DNA from: Thermococcus sp. M39
Lineage (GTDB): Archaea; Methanobacteriota_B; Thermococci; Thermococcales; Thermococcaceae
Length of the DNA stretch: 64,000 bases
Direction of reading: 5' to 3'
Assembly (NCBI RefSeq): GCF_012027325.1
Contig: NZ_SNUG01000002.1
Location: 141,211-205,210, forward strand
A program made the translations under genes and the position numbers. Shown here piece after piece: positions 58,159-64,000 of this stretch. Positions within the stretch are counted from its first letter, which is position 1; every line of letters begins with the position of its first letter. Below the pieces are notes generated by a model. It made no database searches and was not told the DNA's origin. It worked only from the letters and a program-made list of their open reading frames with translations.

Positions 58159-58207
58159 CGGCGAGGTCCCCTCTCATCACCTATCAGCGACGGGTTTGAA
58201 TCCTCAT
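58158..58207 (-). ncRNA. Candidate C/D box sRNA between tfb and the phosphoesterase gene
   Basis: Minus strand: C-like ATGAGGA (58207-58201), 13-nt spacer, D' CTGA (58087+100: 58187-58184), three bases, C' GTGATGA (58180-58174), 12-nt spacer GAGGGGACCTCG, D-like CCGA (58161-58158). D' and C' are perfect and the spacings fit. The C box has one mismatch and the D box reads CCGA, so it may be a degenerate or partial sRNA. CCA before the C box could pair with TGG after the D box. The first spacer is complementary to GGGTTTGAA, a tRNA T-arm-like sequence. Confidence 0.5.
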
Positions 58208-58211
58208 CTGG

Positions 58212-59141
58212 CTAAATTGTTAGCTTTATGTTCAGCTTTTCTACAAGCTCCTTATATCTATTTCTCACGGTAACTTCAGTGACGTGAGCAACTTCAGCAA
58301 CTTCCCTCTGCGTTCTTTTTTCACCTTCAAGGACGCTTGCAATATACAATGTAGCAGCAGCGACGCCCATAGGACCTCTTCCACTTGTCAGCCCCAGTTT
58401 AATAGCTTTTTGAAGGATTTTCACTGCCCTATTTTTTGTTCTTTCACTCAATCCCAACTGGTCAGCAAATCTGTTTACATAATCAATTGGATTCGTGGGA
58501 GTCAATCTTAGATGAAGCTCTCTTGCTATGAATCTATAACTCCTTCCTATTTCTTTCTTATCAACTCTTGCAACCTCTTCAATCTCATCTAAAGTTCTCG
58601 GCACTTTTGCCATTCTACACGCAGCATACAGACAAGCTGAAGTAACGCCTTCAATTGACCTACCTCTAATGAGTTTCTCCATCACAGCTTTTCTGTAAAG
58701 AGCGGCAGCCATTTCCTTAACATTTCTTGGAAGACCAAGCTGAGAAGCCATCCTATCTAGCTCACTCAGTGCAAATGCCAAATTTCTCTCGGTTGCATCG
58801 CTGACTCTAATTCTCCTCTGCCATTTTCTAAGACGGTACATCTTTGCTCTCATTGTTCCAGAAATATCGTTTCCGTGAATATCCTTGTTCTTCCAGTCAA
58901 TGGTGCTAGAAAGACCTTTATCGTGTATCATCATTGTCATCGGAGCGCCAACTCTTACCCTTTTAGCTTTCTGGTCGGCATCAAAAGCCCTCCATTCAGG
59001 GCCAGAATCGATGATATTCTGAGCAACAACATAACCACAGGATGCACATACAATTTCTCCCCTTTCGGGATCATAAATTAGCTTAACTGATCCACAAATA
59101 GGACATTTCTTAGTATCTTCAGCAGAAAGCAAGTGAGTCAC
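58212..59141 (-). CDS. tfb: Transcription initiation factor TFB
   Basis: Archaeal TFIIB homologue of 309 residues that recruits RNA polymerase to TBP-bound promoters. The N-terminal zinc ribbon has C13, C16, C32 and C35 (CPICG...CASCG). The B-reader segment [11 protein letters not shown] follows, then two cyclin-like repeats (about 110-200 and 205-300), with [16 protein letters not shown] and [22 protein letters not shown], the BRE-contacting helix, in the second. GTG 59141 overlaps the Gar1 stop (GTGA); TTG 59132 behind GGGGGTGA is an alternative start. Confidence 0.95.
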   Translation of the reverse strand: MTHLLSAEDTKKCPICGSVKLIYDPERGEIVCASCGYVVAQNIIDSGPEWRAFDADQKAKRVRVGAPMTMMIHDKGLSSTIDWKNKDIHGNDISGTMRAKMYRLRKWQRRIRVSDATERNLAFALSELDRMASQLGLPRNVKEMAAALYRKAVMEKLIRGRSIEGVTSACLYAACRMAKVPRTLDEIEEVARVDKKEIGRSYRFIARELHLRLTPTNPIDYVNRFADQLGLSERTKNRAVKILQKAIKLGLTSGRGPMGVAAATLYIASVLEGEKRTQREVAEVAHVTEVTVRNRYKELVEKLNIKLTI

Positions 59142-59449
59142 CCCCTCTTCCGGGGGGCAGGGCGCTTCTTCTTGAACTTTTTACCCTTACCCTTGCCTTT
59201 TTGTTCAGGTCTCTTTCTCCTTTTCCTTTCATCAACATAAAGAACTTGTCCAACGTACTCTTCGGGATTCTTCACTTTTGGCTTTACAGCCACATAAGGC
59301 ATTTTGACTGGCCCAAATACATCCTTAACGATGCCGACAAGCTGGAGATTTGTATCTACAACAGGATCATTTAAAGAGGGCACCCAATCAGAACGGAGTA
59401 TCAAGAACCCCTGCTTTGCATAATGAGAAACTTTACCTAAGCGCTTCAT
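59138..59449 (-). CDS. gar1: H/ACA RNP subunit Gar1
   Basis: A 103-residue beta-barrel protein of H/ACA ribonucleoproteins, which guide pseudouridylation of rRNA. The core shows [27 protein letters not shown], with the conserved G..V.D.FGP motif. The C-terminus is a basic tail ([20 protein letters not shown]) that probably binds RNA. Its stop codon overlaps the TFB start by three bases, so the two are translationally coupled, an arrangement common to Thermococcales. A TATA box (TTTAAAAAGATTTCGG read on the minus strand, about 59465-59480) lies just upstream. Confidence 0.92.
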   Translation of the reverse strand: MKRLGKVSHYAKQGFLILRSDWVPSLNDPVVDTNLQLVGIVKDVFGPVKMPYVAVKPKVKNPEEYVGQVLYVDERKRRKRPEQKGKGKGKKFKKKRPAPRKRG

Positions 59450-59691
59450 AGCCCCACCCCAACCGAAATCTTTTTAAATCTTTTGCTTCATAACTTTTAA
59501 GTCTTTCGTATTATCACTTTACTTCGTAATTTAAAACAAAAAGTTTTTAATAGAGAAGTGATGTATCCAGTGGAATTTTATATTGTGCAAAGCAGATTTT
59601 TCTTGTTACTCAGAAATGCTTCCCGTTAAGCTTTTAAGACCTTTGATTTTAATAACAAAATGGTACTTTAAAATTAGCAGGGGGTGAAAGC

Positions 59692-61017
59692 ATGCCAGTG
59701 ATAGAAGAGATTACAAAAGTCAGCTTTGAAAGAGTAGGGAGTCATTCCCACATTAAAGGGTTAGGTTTAGATGAGAACGGAAAAGCAAAGTTCATCGCAG
59801 ATGGAATGGTGGGACAAACAAAAGCAAGAGAAGCCGCTGGTATCGCAGTTAAGCTGATAAAGAAAGGTAAGCTCGCTGGAAAGGGAATTCTCCTTGCTGG
59901 ACCTACTGGAAGCGGTAAAACGGCTATAGCAATGGGAATTGCCAAGGAGCTCGGCGAAGACGTCCCATTCGTCCAGATAAGCGGAAGCGAAATTTATTCC
60001 GCTGAGATCAAGAAGACAGAATTCTTAAAGCAGGCTTTGAGAAGAGCAATTGGTGTTAGAATAAGCGAAGAAAGGAAAGTTTACGAAGGGAAAGTTGAGA
60101 AAATTGAAATTAGAAGAACGAGGCACCCATTCAATCCTTATATCGAAATTCCCGAATCCGTAGTGCTAACCCTTAGGACAAGAGACGATGAGAAAACAAT
60201 TAGGGCTGGGAGAGAGATAGCTTACCAGCTTCTTGAGCTTGGAATTGAAGAAGGAGATGTAATCCAAATTGATGCTGAAACTGGAAGGATTTCAAAAATT
60301 GGAACAACAAAAGAAGAGGAAGGAATTTTCTTAAAGAGGAAAGTTGATATGCCAAGCGGTCCAGTGCTCAAGATTAAAGAGTTCACTTATACTGTGACGC
60401 TTCATGATTTGGATATGATTAACGCAAGAGCAGGCGGAATATTCAGCTTGTTCTTCGGAGGAGGACTAGAGATTACAGATGAGGTTAGGGAGAGAGTTGA
60501 TGAAACAGTTAAGCAGTGGGTAGAAGAAGGCAAGGCAGTATTAGTGCCAGGAGTTCTGTTCATTGACGAGTGTCATATGCTTGACATCGAGGCATTTTCA
60601 TTCCTTGCAAGAGCTATGGAAAGTGAGCTAGCACCAATCCTAATTCTTGCAACCAACAGAGGAAGGACAAAGATTAGGGGAACTGACATTGAATCACCTC
60701 ACGGAATCCCAATTGACATGCTCGATAGACTGCTCATTATCAACACAGAGCCATATAAGAAGGAAGAAATAAGAGAGATTGTAAAAATCAGAGCTAGGGA
60801 AGAAGGAATTGAAATAAGCGACGAAGCAGTTGAATACCTTGCAGAACTTGGAGAGAAGACAAGCTTGAGGTATGCAGTGCAGCTTTTAGCTCCAGCGAGC
60901 ATATTAGCAAACGGCAAGAGAGTGGAGAAGGAGCACATCATGAAAGCCGAAGAATACTTCGCTGACATAAAGAGGAGCATAAACTACGTAGAAAACTTAG
61001 AAGGAATGCTCCGCTGA
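59692..61017 (+). CDS. TIP49/RuvB-like AAA+ ATPase
   Basis: A 441-residue archaeal homologue of RuvBL1/2. Walker A GPTGSGKT at about 70-77 and Walker B DECH at 292-295 (FIDECHMLD), with an inserted OB-like domain between (about 125-235: EVEKIEIRRTRHP-like and VIQIDAETGRISKIG). SLRYAVQLLAPASILA near the end is the sensor 2/arginine-finger region. Eukaryotic relatives work in chromatin remodelling and box C/D snoRNP assembly; the archaeal role is unclear. GGGGGTGAAAGC precedes ATG 59692. Convergent with the PIN gene, sharing the boundary at 61017/61018. Confidence 0.93.
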   Translation: MPVIEEITKVSFERVGSHSHIKGLGLDENGKAKFIADGMVGQTKAREAAGIAVKLIKKGKLAGKGILLAGPTGSGKTAIAMGIAKELGEDVPFVQISGSEIYSAEIKKTEFLKQALRRAIGVRISEERKVYEGKVEKIEIRRTRHPFNPYIEIPESVVLTLRTRDDEKTIRAGREIAYQLLELGIEEGDVIQIDAETGRISKIGTTKEEEGIFLKRKVDMPSGPVLKIKEFTYTVTLHDLDMINARAGGIFSLFFGGGLEITDEVRERVDETVKQWVEEGKAVLVPGVLFIDECHMLDIEAFSFLARAMESELAPILILATNRGRTKIRGTDIESPHGIPIDMLDRLLIINTEPYKKEEIREIVKIRAREEGIEISDEAVEYLAELGEKTSLRYAVQLLAPASILANGKRVEKEHIMKAEEYFADIKRSINYVENLEGMLR

Positions 61018-62016
61018 TTATTTCTCTATTTTTAACTCTCTAAGCTTTCTGCTGAGCTCTAGATGGAAGGTGAACTCCTTGTAAATTGAATTGTGTAGGA
61101 ACTTTAATTTAAGCTCATTGAGCTTTACTTTTCCCCCAAATTCTCCAAAGACCAGCACGTCTCCGATCTGTATAACACCAAAAACTGCAGCTAAATTAAA
61201 GAGCAGAGTCCTCATATGATAAGGGGTTGCATAATGGAGCGAAATGTCTTCATACGGATACTCAAAGAGAAAGTACTCAAGCCCTTCAAGCTCCGCTATA
61301 TCTGTCATTGCAACATCTGCTGTCAGGAGAATAACGAGGGATGGAGTTTCTTTATCAAACCGTTTGAGCGATCTAACTATAAGTTCATCATTTGTACCAG
61401 TGTTTTCATGCACCCTTCTGACTTCTATTATTCTGTCTTTCAGAGCTTTAAACTCCTTAAGGGCTATGTATGCTGCTTTTCTTGATTTTTTCATTCTCCT
61501 GTTGTAGAATTCATCCAAAAGGTGGGAATTGTAAAGAATGCGCTTCAGAGCATGTATATGCCCCCGATGATATTTATAGTTCATGGACTGCTCAATTTCC
61601 CATATGACTACATCAACCACCGCAAGCTCATACCTTCTAAGTGGGGGATATGTGGAAATAAAGCGGTGGTAAAAAATGTTTGTATCTGGAGCAAAAATCA
61701 CTCTCTTGCTTAAAAGCTCATAACTCTCAAGATGTTTCTTAAACTCATTAAGGTTTGCATACTTTATTATGCCCGAAGCTAAGACACATTCGTGGAAATC
61801 CTTGTAATTCGGCAAATCATGAAGAGGATCCTTTTTTTCTGACAAAACCCTAGAAAAGTCTTCCGGCTTTGCTAAGGCTTCAATTTCATAGCCATAAACT
61901 TTTCTTCTAAATTTCAAGAGAGGAAAATTACCATAAAGCGGATAAGACACAATTGTATCATCAGGAAGAAGGTTAAGCAGAATTTGGAGTTCCGCTTTAT
62001 CTATGAGTAACTCCAT
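61018..62016 (-). CDS. PIN-domain protein, probable ribonuclease
   Basis: A 332-residue protein. An N-terminal domain of about 105 residues of unknown type is followed by a PIN domain (about 106-240) with acidic residues D111 (FAPDTNIFYHRF), E140 (VVIWEIEQ), D210 (GTNDELIV) and D234/D239 (TADVAMTD). A third domain of about 90 residues follows. The catalytic set is complete, so RNA cleavage is likely. It starts two bases after the stop of the CARF-like gene, with GGAGGGC just upstream, so the two are coupled. No antitoxin-like gene is adjacent. Confidence 0.82.
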   Translation of the reverse strand: MELLIDKAELQILLNLLPDDTIVSYPLYGNFPLLKFRRKVYGYEIEALAKPEDFSRVLSEKKDPLHDLPNYKDFHECVLASGIIKYANLNEFKKHLESYELLSKRVIFAPDTNIFYHRFISTYPPLRRYELAVVDVVIWEIEQSMNYKYHRGHIHALKRILYNSHLLDEFYNRRMKKSRKAAYIALKEFKALKDRIIEVRRVHENTGTNDELIVRSLKRFDKETPSLVILLTADVAMTDIAELEGLEYFLFEYPYEDISLHYATPYHMRTLLFNLAAVFGVIQIGDVLVFGEFGGKVKLNELKLKFLHNSIYKEFTFHLELSRKLRELKIEK

Positions 62017-62018
62017 GA

Positions 62019-62489
62019 TCAGCCCTCCATGAAGTCCTCAAGCTTTTGTGCATGAAGCGGGATCATCATATATGGTCTGTTTGCAAACTGAATATCCTTC
62101 TCAGCCAAGGCCAAGTAAAAGACGTGGTCAACTTTTAGCGGTACTCCTTGAACAAGTGCTCCAGCCACTAAAGCCTTTCTCCCAGAGGTTATATCTATAG
62201 CAATCTCAGCCCCTTTATTCTTGAGCTCCCTAAGGAGTTTCTCAACCTCTCTTCGTGCTTCCTTGAAATTTGCTTCCTTTATTACCCTCCACTCAATTTT
62301 GGGAGAAAATCCAAATGTATTTGAGATTATTTCAAGCGCTCTAACAGCTTTAGGGAGCTTATCTTGGTATGTGTCTTCCAAAAATATGTAAATCTCATCA
62401 GGCTTGTACTTCTTTTTCATTACAACGGCATAATATGCATTTATCATAGCCCATGTGGAGCGGCCCAGCATTGTTATGTAGGCTTTCAT
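62019..62489 (-). CDS. CARF-like Rossmann-fold protein
   Basis: A 156-residue protein. MKAYITMLGRSTWAMINAYYAVV at the N-terminus and IAIDITSGRKALVAGAL at about 96-112 fit the layout of CARF domains, in which the strand-4 motif D-x-T-G/S-G-x-K binds cyclic oligoadenylate in CRISPR ancillary proteins. DHVFYLAL follows. The protein has no effector domain of its own; the PIN nuclease gene is directly downstream. No CRISPR genes are in the window. The fold is an inference from motif shape; ligand binding is unproven. Confidence 0.62.
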   Translation of the reverse strand: MKAYITMLGRSTWAMINAYYAVVMKKKYKPDEIYIFLEDTYQDKLPKAVRALEIISNTFGFSPKIEWRVIKEANFKEARREVEKLLRELKNKGAEIAIDITSGRKALVAGALVQGVPLKVDHVFYLALAEKDIQFANRPYMMIPLHAQKLEDFMEG

Positions 62490-62496
62490 TTTTATC

Positions 62497-62958
62497 CTAA
62501 TCTACTAATATCAGCCCATACAAAACACTTTCGCTGAAGTCTAAGTCAACAATCTTGGACAGCTCTATCCCTACAGCATCAATGGAAGGCCTCACTTTTG
62601 TTGGCATCAAGCACTTGCCGCTCTTTTCGAACTTGCATTCGTCACAGAGGTTGCAGTTGCCGGGAAAGAGCGCAAGGGCGTAGGGGTGACCTGACTTAAA
62701 GAATTCTTCTTCCTTCTTGAGCAGATATAGGAGTACTTTTCTCTTTTCTTCTTCAAAATTCTCATAATTGATTTGAAACTTAATTAAAAGAGCTCTCTTG
62801 AAGTGCTTAATCCACTCTTTAGCTTCTTTCCAAGAAGGAGCATAAGGGGGACATGAGGGACTTTTACCGTAAACTGGGCAAGTTCTGCACTTCCAGATAG
62901 GTCTAGGAGAAACAACAATGTCCTCTACATTTATTTCCTTCTCATAAACAACCCGCAT
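62497..62958 (-). CDS. DUF2284 metal-binding protein
   Basis: A 153-residue protein with cysteine motifs WKCRTCPVYGKSPSCPP (about 22-38) and CNLCDECKFEKSGKCLMP (about 102-119), which fit DUF2284, a predicted metal- or Fe-S-binding family. Function unknown. ATG 62958 was preferred; nine codons upstream another ATG is in frame but neither has a good ribosome binding site. It lies eight bases upstream of the CARF-like gene on the same strand, probably in the same operon. Confidence 0.82.
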   Translation of the reverse strand: MRVVYEKEINVEDIVVSPRPIWKCRTCPVYGKSPSCPPYAPSWKEAKEWIKHFKRALLIKFQINYENFEEEKRKVLLYLLKKEEEFFKSGHPYALALFPGNCNLCDECKFEKSGKCLMPTKVRPSIDAVGIELSKIVDLDFSESVLYGLILVD

Positions 62959-63000
62959 GGCTATCAGAGATAAGAAGAAAGCCAAAAATAAAAGCTTTTC

Positions 63001-63723
63001 TCAGTCCATCAATCTTCCACCATTCACATCTATCAGCTCTCCGGTTATGTGGTCATTCTCCAAGAGGAAAATCACTGCATGGGCGACATCCTCTGGCTTT
63101 GCTATCTCTCCAGTGAGGGAAAGCTTTCTCAGCTTCTCCTTGATTTCTGGGGTTATAAGCTCTGTATCAACTGGGCCTGGAGCAACGGCATTTACCAAAA
63201 TATCTGGAGCTAGGTGTCTTGCCAAATTGAATGTTAAAGCAATGAGCCCTCCTTTTGAGGCAGCATAGTGAGCACCAACGGTTCCACCGTCCTTTCCAGC
63301 AATTGATGCTATGTTGACTATCTTTCCTTTTTTCATGTACTTCAGAACTTCTTGAGTTACAATAAAAGCACCTTTCAGATTTACATCCAAGACTCTGTCC
63401 CATTCCTCATCAGTTATCTCCATGGGCTTCATTGCCTTCCCAAGAATTCCCGCATTGTTAATTAGGATATCTATCCGGCCAAACTTCTCAATTATCTTTT
63501 CAACCATGGCCTTAACTTCCTCTCTTTTGCTCACATCAGCTTTTACTACAAGAGTTTCAACACCATAGGCTTTGCAGAGTTCTTCAGTTTTTCTTGCCTT
63601 CTCTTCGTTGTGACCATAATTTATAACTACATTCGCTCCCTTCTGAGCTAAAGCAACTGCAATTGCTCTTCCAATTCCTCTTGAAGCTCCGGTAACTAGG
63701 GCAACTTTCCCTCTCAACTCCAT
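63001..63723 (-). CDS. Short-chain dehydrogenase/reductase (FabG-like)
   Basis: A 240-residue NAD(P)-dependent oxidoreductase. VTGASRGIGRAIA (9-21) binds the cofactor; INNAGILG (about 87-94), S in IVNIASIAGKDG and YAASKGGLIALT (about 152-163, Tyr-x3-Lys) are the catalytic parts; VNAVAPGPVDTEL follows. Related to 3-oxoacyl-ACP reductase, but archaea lack fatty acid synthase, so the substrate is unknown. GGGTGATAAC precedes ATG 63723. Confidence 0.9.
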   Translation of the reverse strand: MELRGKVALVTGASRGIGRAIAVALAQKGANVVINYGHNEEKARKTEELCKAYGVETLVVKADVSKREEVKAMVEKIIEKFGRIDILINNAGILGKAMKPMEITDEEWDRVLDVNLKGAFIVTQEVLKYMKKGKIVNIASIAGKDGGTVGAHYAASKGGLIALTFNLARHLAPDILVNAVAPGPVDTELITPEIKEKLRKLSLTGEIAKPEDVAHAVIFLLENDHITGELIDVNGGRLMD

Positions 63724-63814
63724 GTTATCACCCTTTAAGATTTACAATGCTTAAATTAAAAACTCTTGCCTAATACCCGAAATATTTTTACGTTTTAAAA
63801 GCAAACAGGATAAC

Positions 63815-64000
63815 ATGAAAAGACTGCTTGTTAGTTTTGTGATATTCGTTCTTTTGGCATCTGGATGCCTTCAGAAAGAGGAGGAGAAAGAAATGAGCTT
63901 GAAGGTTACTTCTGTTTTTGGAGAGAATGAATTTATACCAAGCAAATACACCTGTGAGGGCTTAGACATTAATCCACCTCTAAAGCTTGAAGGGCTTAGC
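63815..64000 (+). CDS. PEBP (YbhB/YbcL)-like lipoprotein, cut by window edge
   Basis: The first 62 codons of a protein that runs off the window. The signal peptide ends in a lipobox (LLASGC), so it is likely a lipoprotein. FGENEFIPSKYTCEGLDINPPLKLEG is the typical start of the phosphatidylethanolamine-binding/YbhB fold (IP..YTC.G...P.L). AGGATAAC precedes ATG 63815. It is divergent from the SDR gene. Confidence 0.82.
   Translation, partial: MKRLLVSFVIFVLLASGCLQKEEEKEMSLKVTSVFGENEFIPSKYTCEGLDINPPLKLEGLS

Noticed and set aside
58184-58210. tRNA 3' half suggested by GGGTTTGAATCC
   Set aside because: No acceptor, D or anticodon arm surrounds it; the sequence fits better as part of a C/D-type RNA.
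1-64000. CRISPR arrays, insertion sequences, tRNA and rRNA genes
   Set aside because: I looked for regularly spaced repeats, transposase motifs, terminal inverted repeats and tRNA T-arm signatures and found none that held up.

Overview
The window reads as a stretch of a Thermococcales genome (low-GC Thermococcus or a close relative). The clearest indicators are a type III RuBisCO, formaldehyde:ferredoxin oxidoreductase, a Phr-type heat-shock repressor, an archaeal histone, TFB, Gar1, a TIP49-like ATPase, ribosomal S17e, wyosine methyltransferase Taw2, BRE/TATA promoters, GGTGA-type ribosome binding sites and C/D box guide RNAs. No tRNA, rRNA, CRISPR array, insertion sequence or prophage was recognised. 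Starts were placed at the first start codon with a well-spaced ribosome binding site, so many are shorter than the longest open frame.

Layout. 1-2.3 kb: cysteine desulfurase (cut by the edge) divergent from a cysteine synthase. 2.3-9.8 kb: nine-gene Mrp-type cation/proton antiporter operon with NuoL/M-like subunits and no hydrogenase subunits. 10-12.1 kb: ferredoxin, DUF169 and TauE/SafE (TSUP) genes behind a promoter block also present before the cysteine synthase, suggesting a sulfur regulon. 12.2-14.8 kb: polyferredoxin and molybdopterin oxidoreductase resembling formate dehydrogenase, with a repeated GTTGTT operator. 14.9-16 kb: a frameshifted DsrE-like remnant and a DUF257 gene with an in-frame TAG. 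16.1-21.7 kb: membrane proteins with a double winged-helix regulator, PepSY protein, flippase-like protein, glycosyltransferase and deacetylase.

21.7-32.4 kb is an accessory block of exported or membrane proteins: three DUF2202 paralogues, two proteins sharing a small KIVGDY domain, a cell-wall-binding-repeat-like protein, small membrane/coiled-coil proteins, an ArsR-like regulator, a broken MFS transporter and a frameshifted DUF4405 gene. Two of its promoters carry nearly the same inverted-repeat operator. 32.6-35.8 kb: formaldehyde oxidoreductase with a MoaD-like protein and two small unknowns. 35.8-49 kb: RNA modification (Taw2, a frameshifted TrmO, a TRM11-like methylase), Cas4-like nuclease, hydrolases, a GTPase and Thermococcales-specific unknowns. 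49-52 kb: glycerate kinase and GntP permease. 52-64 kb: information processing and nucleotide metabolism (S17e, Phr, Tdk, RuBisCO, histone, TFB, Gar1, TIP49), a PIN nuclease next to a CARF-like protein, an SDR and a partial PEBP lipoprotein.

Three C/D box sRNAs are proposed (37261-37318 +, 53007-53059 -, and a weaker one at 58158-58207 -). Five genes appear broken (DsrE, DUF257, MFS, DUF4405, TrmO). Some of the lesions are in short homopolymers, so real decay and sequencing error should be separated before interpretation.
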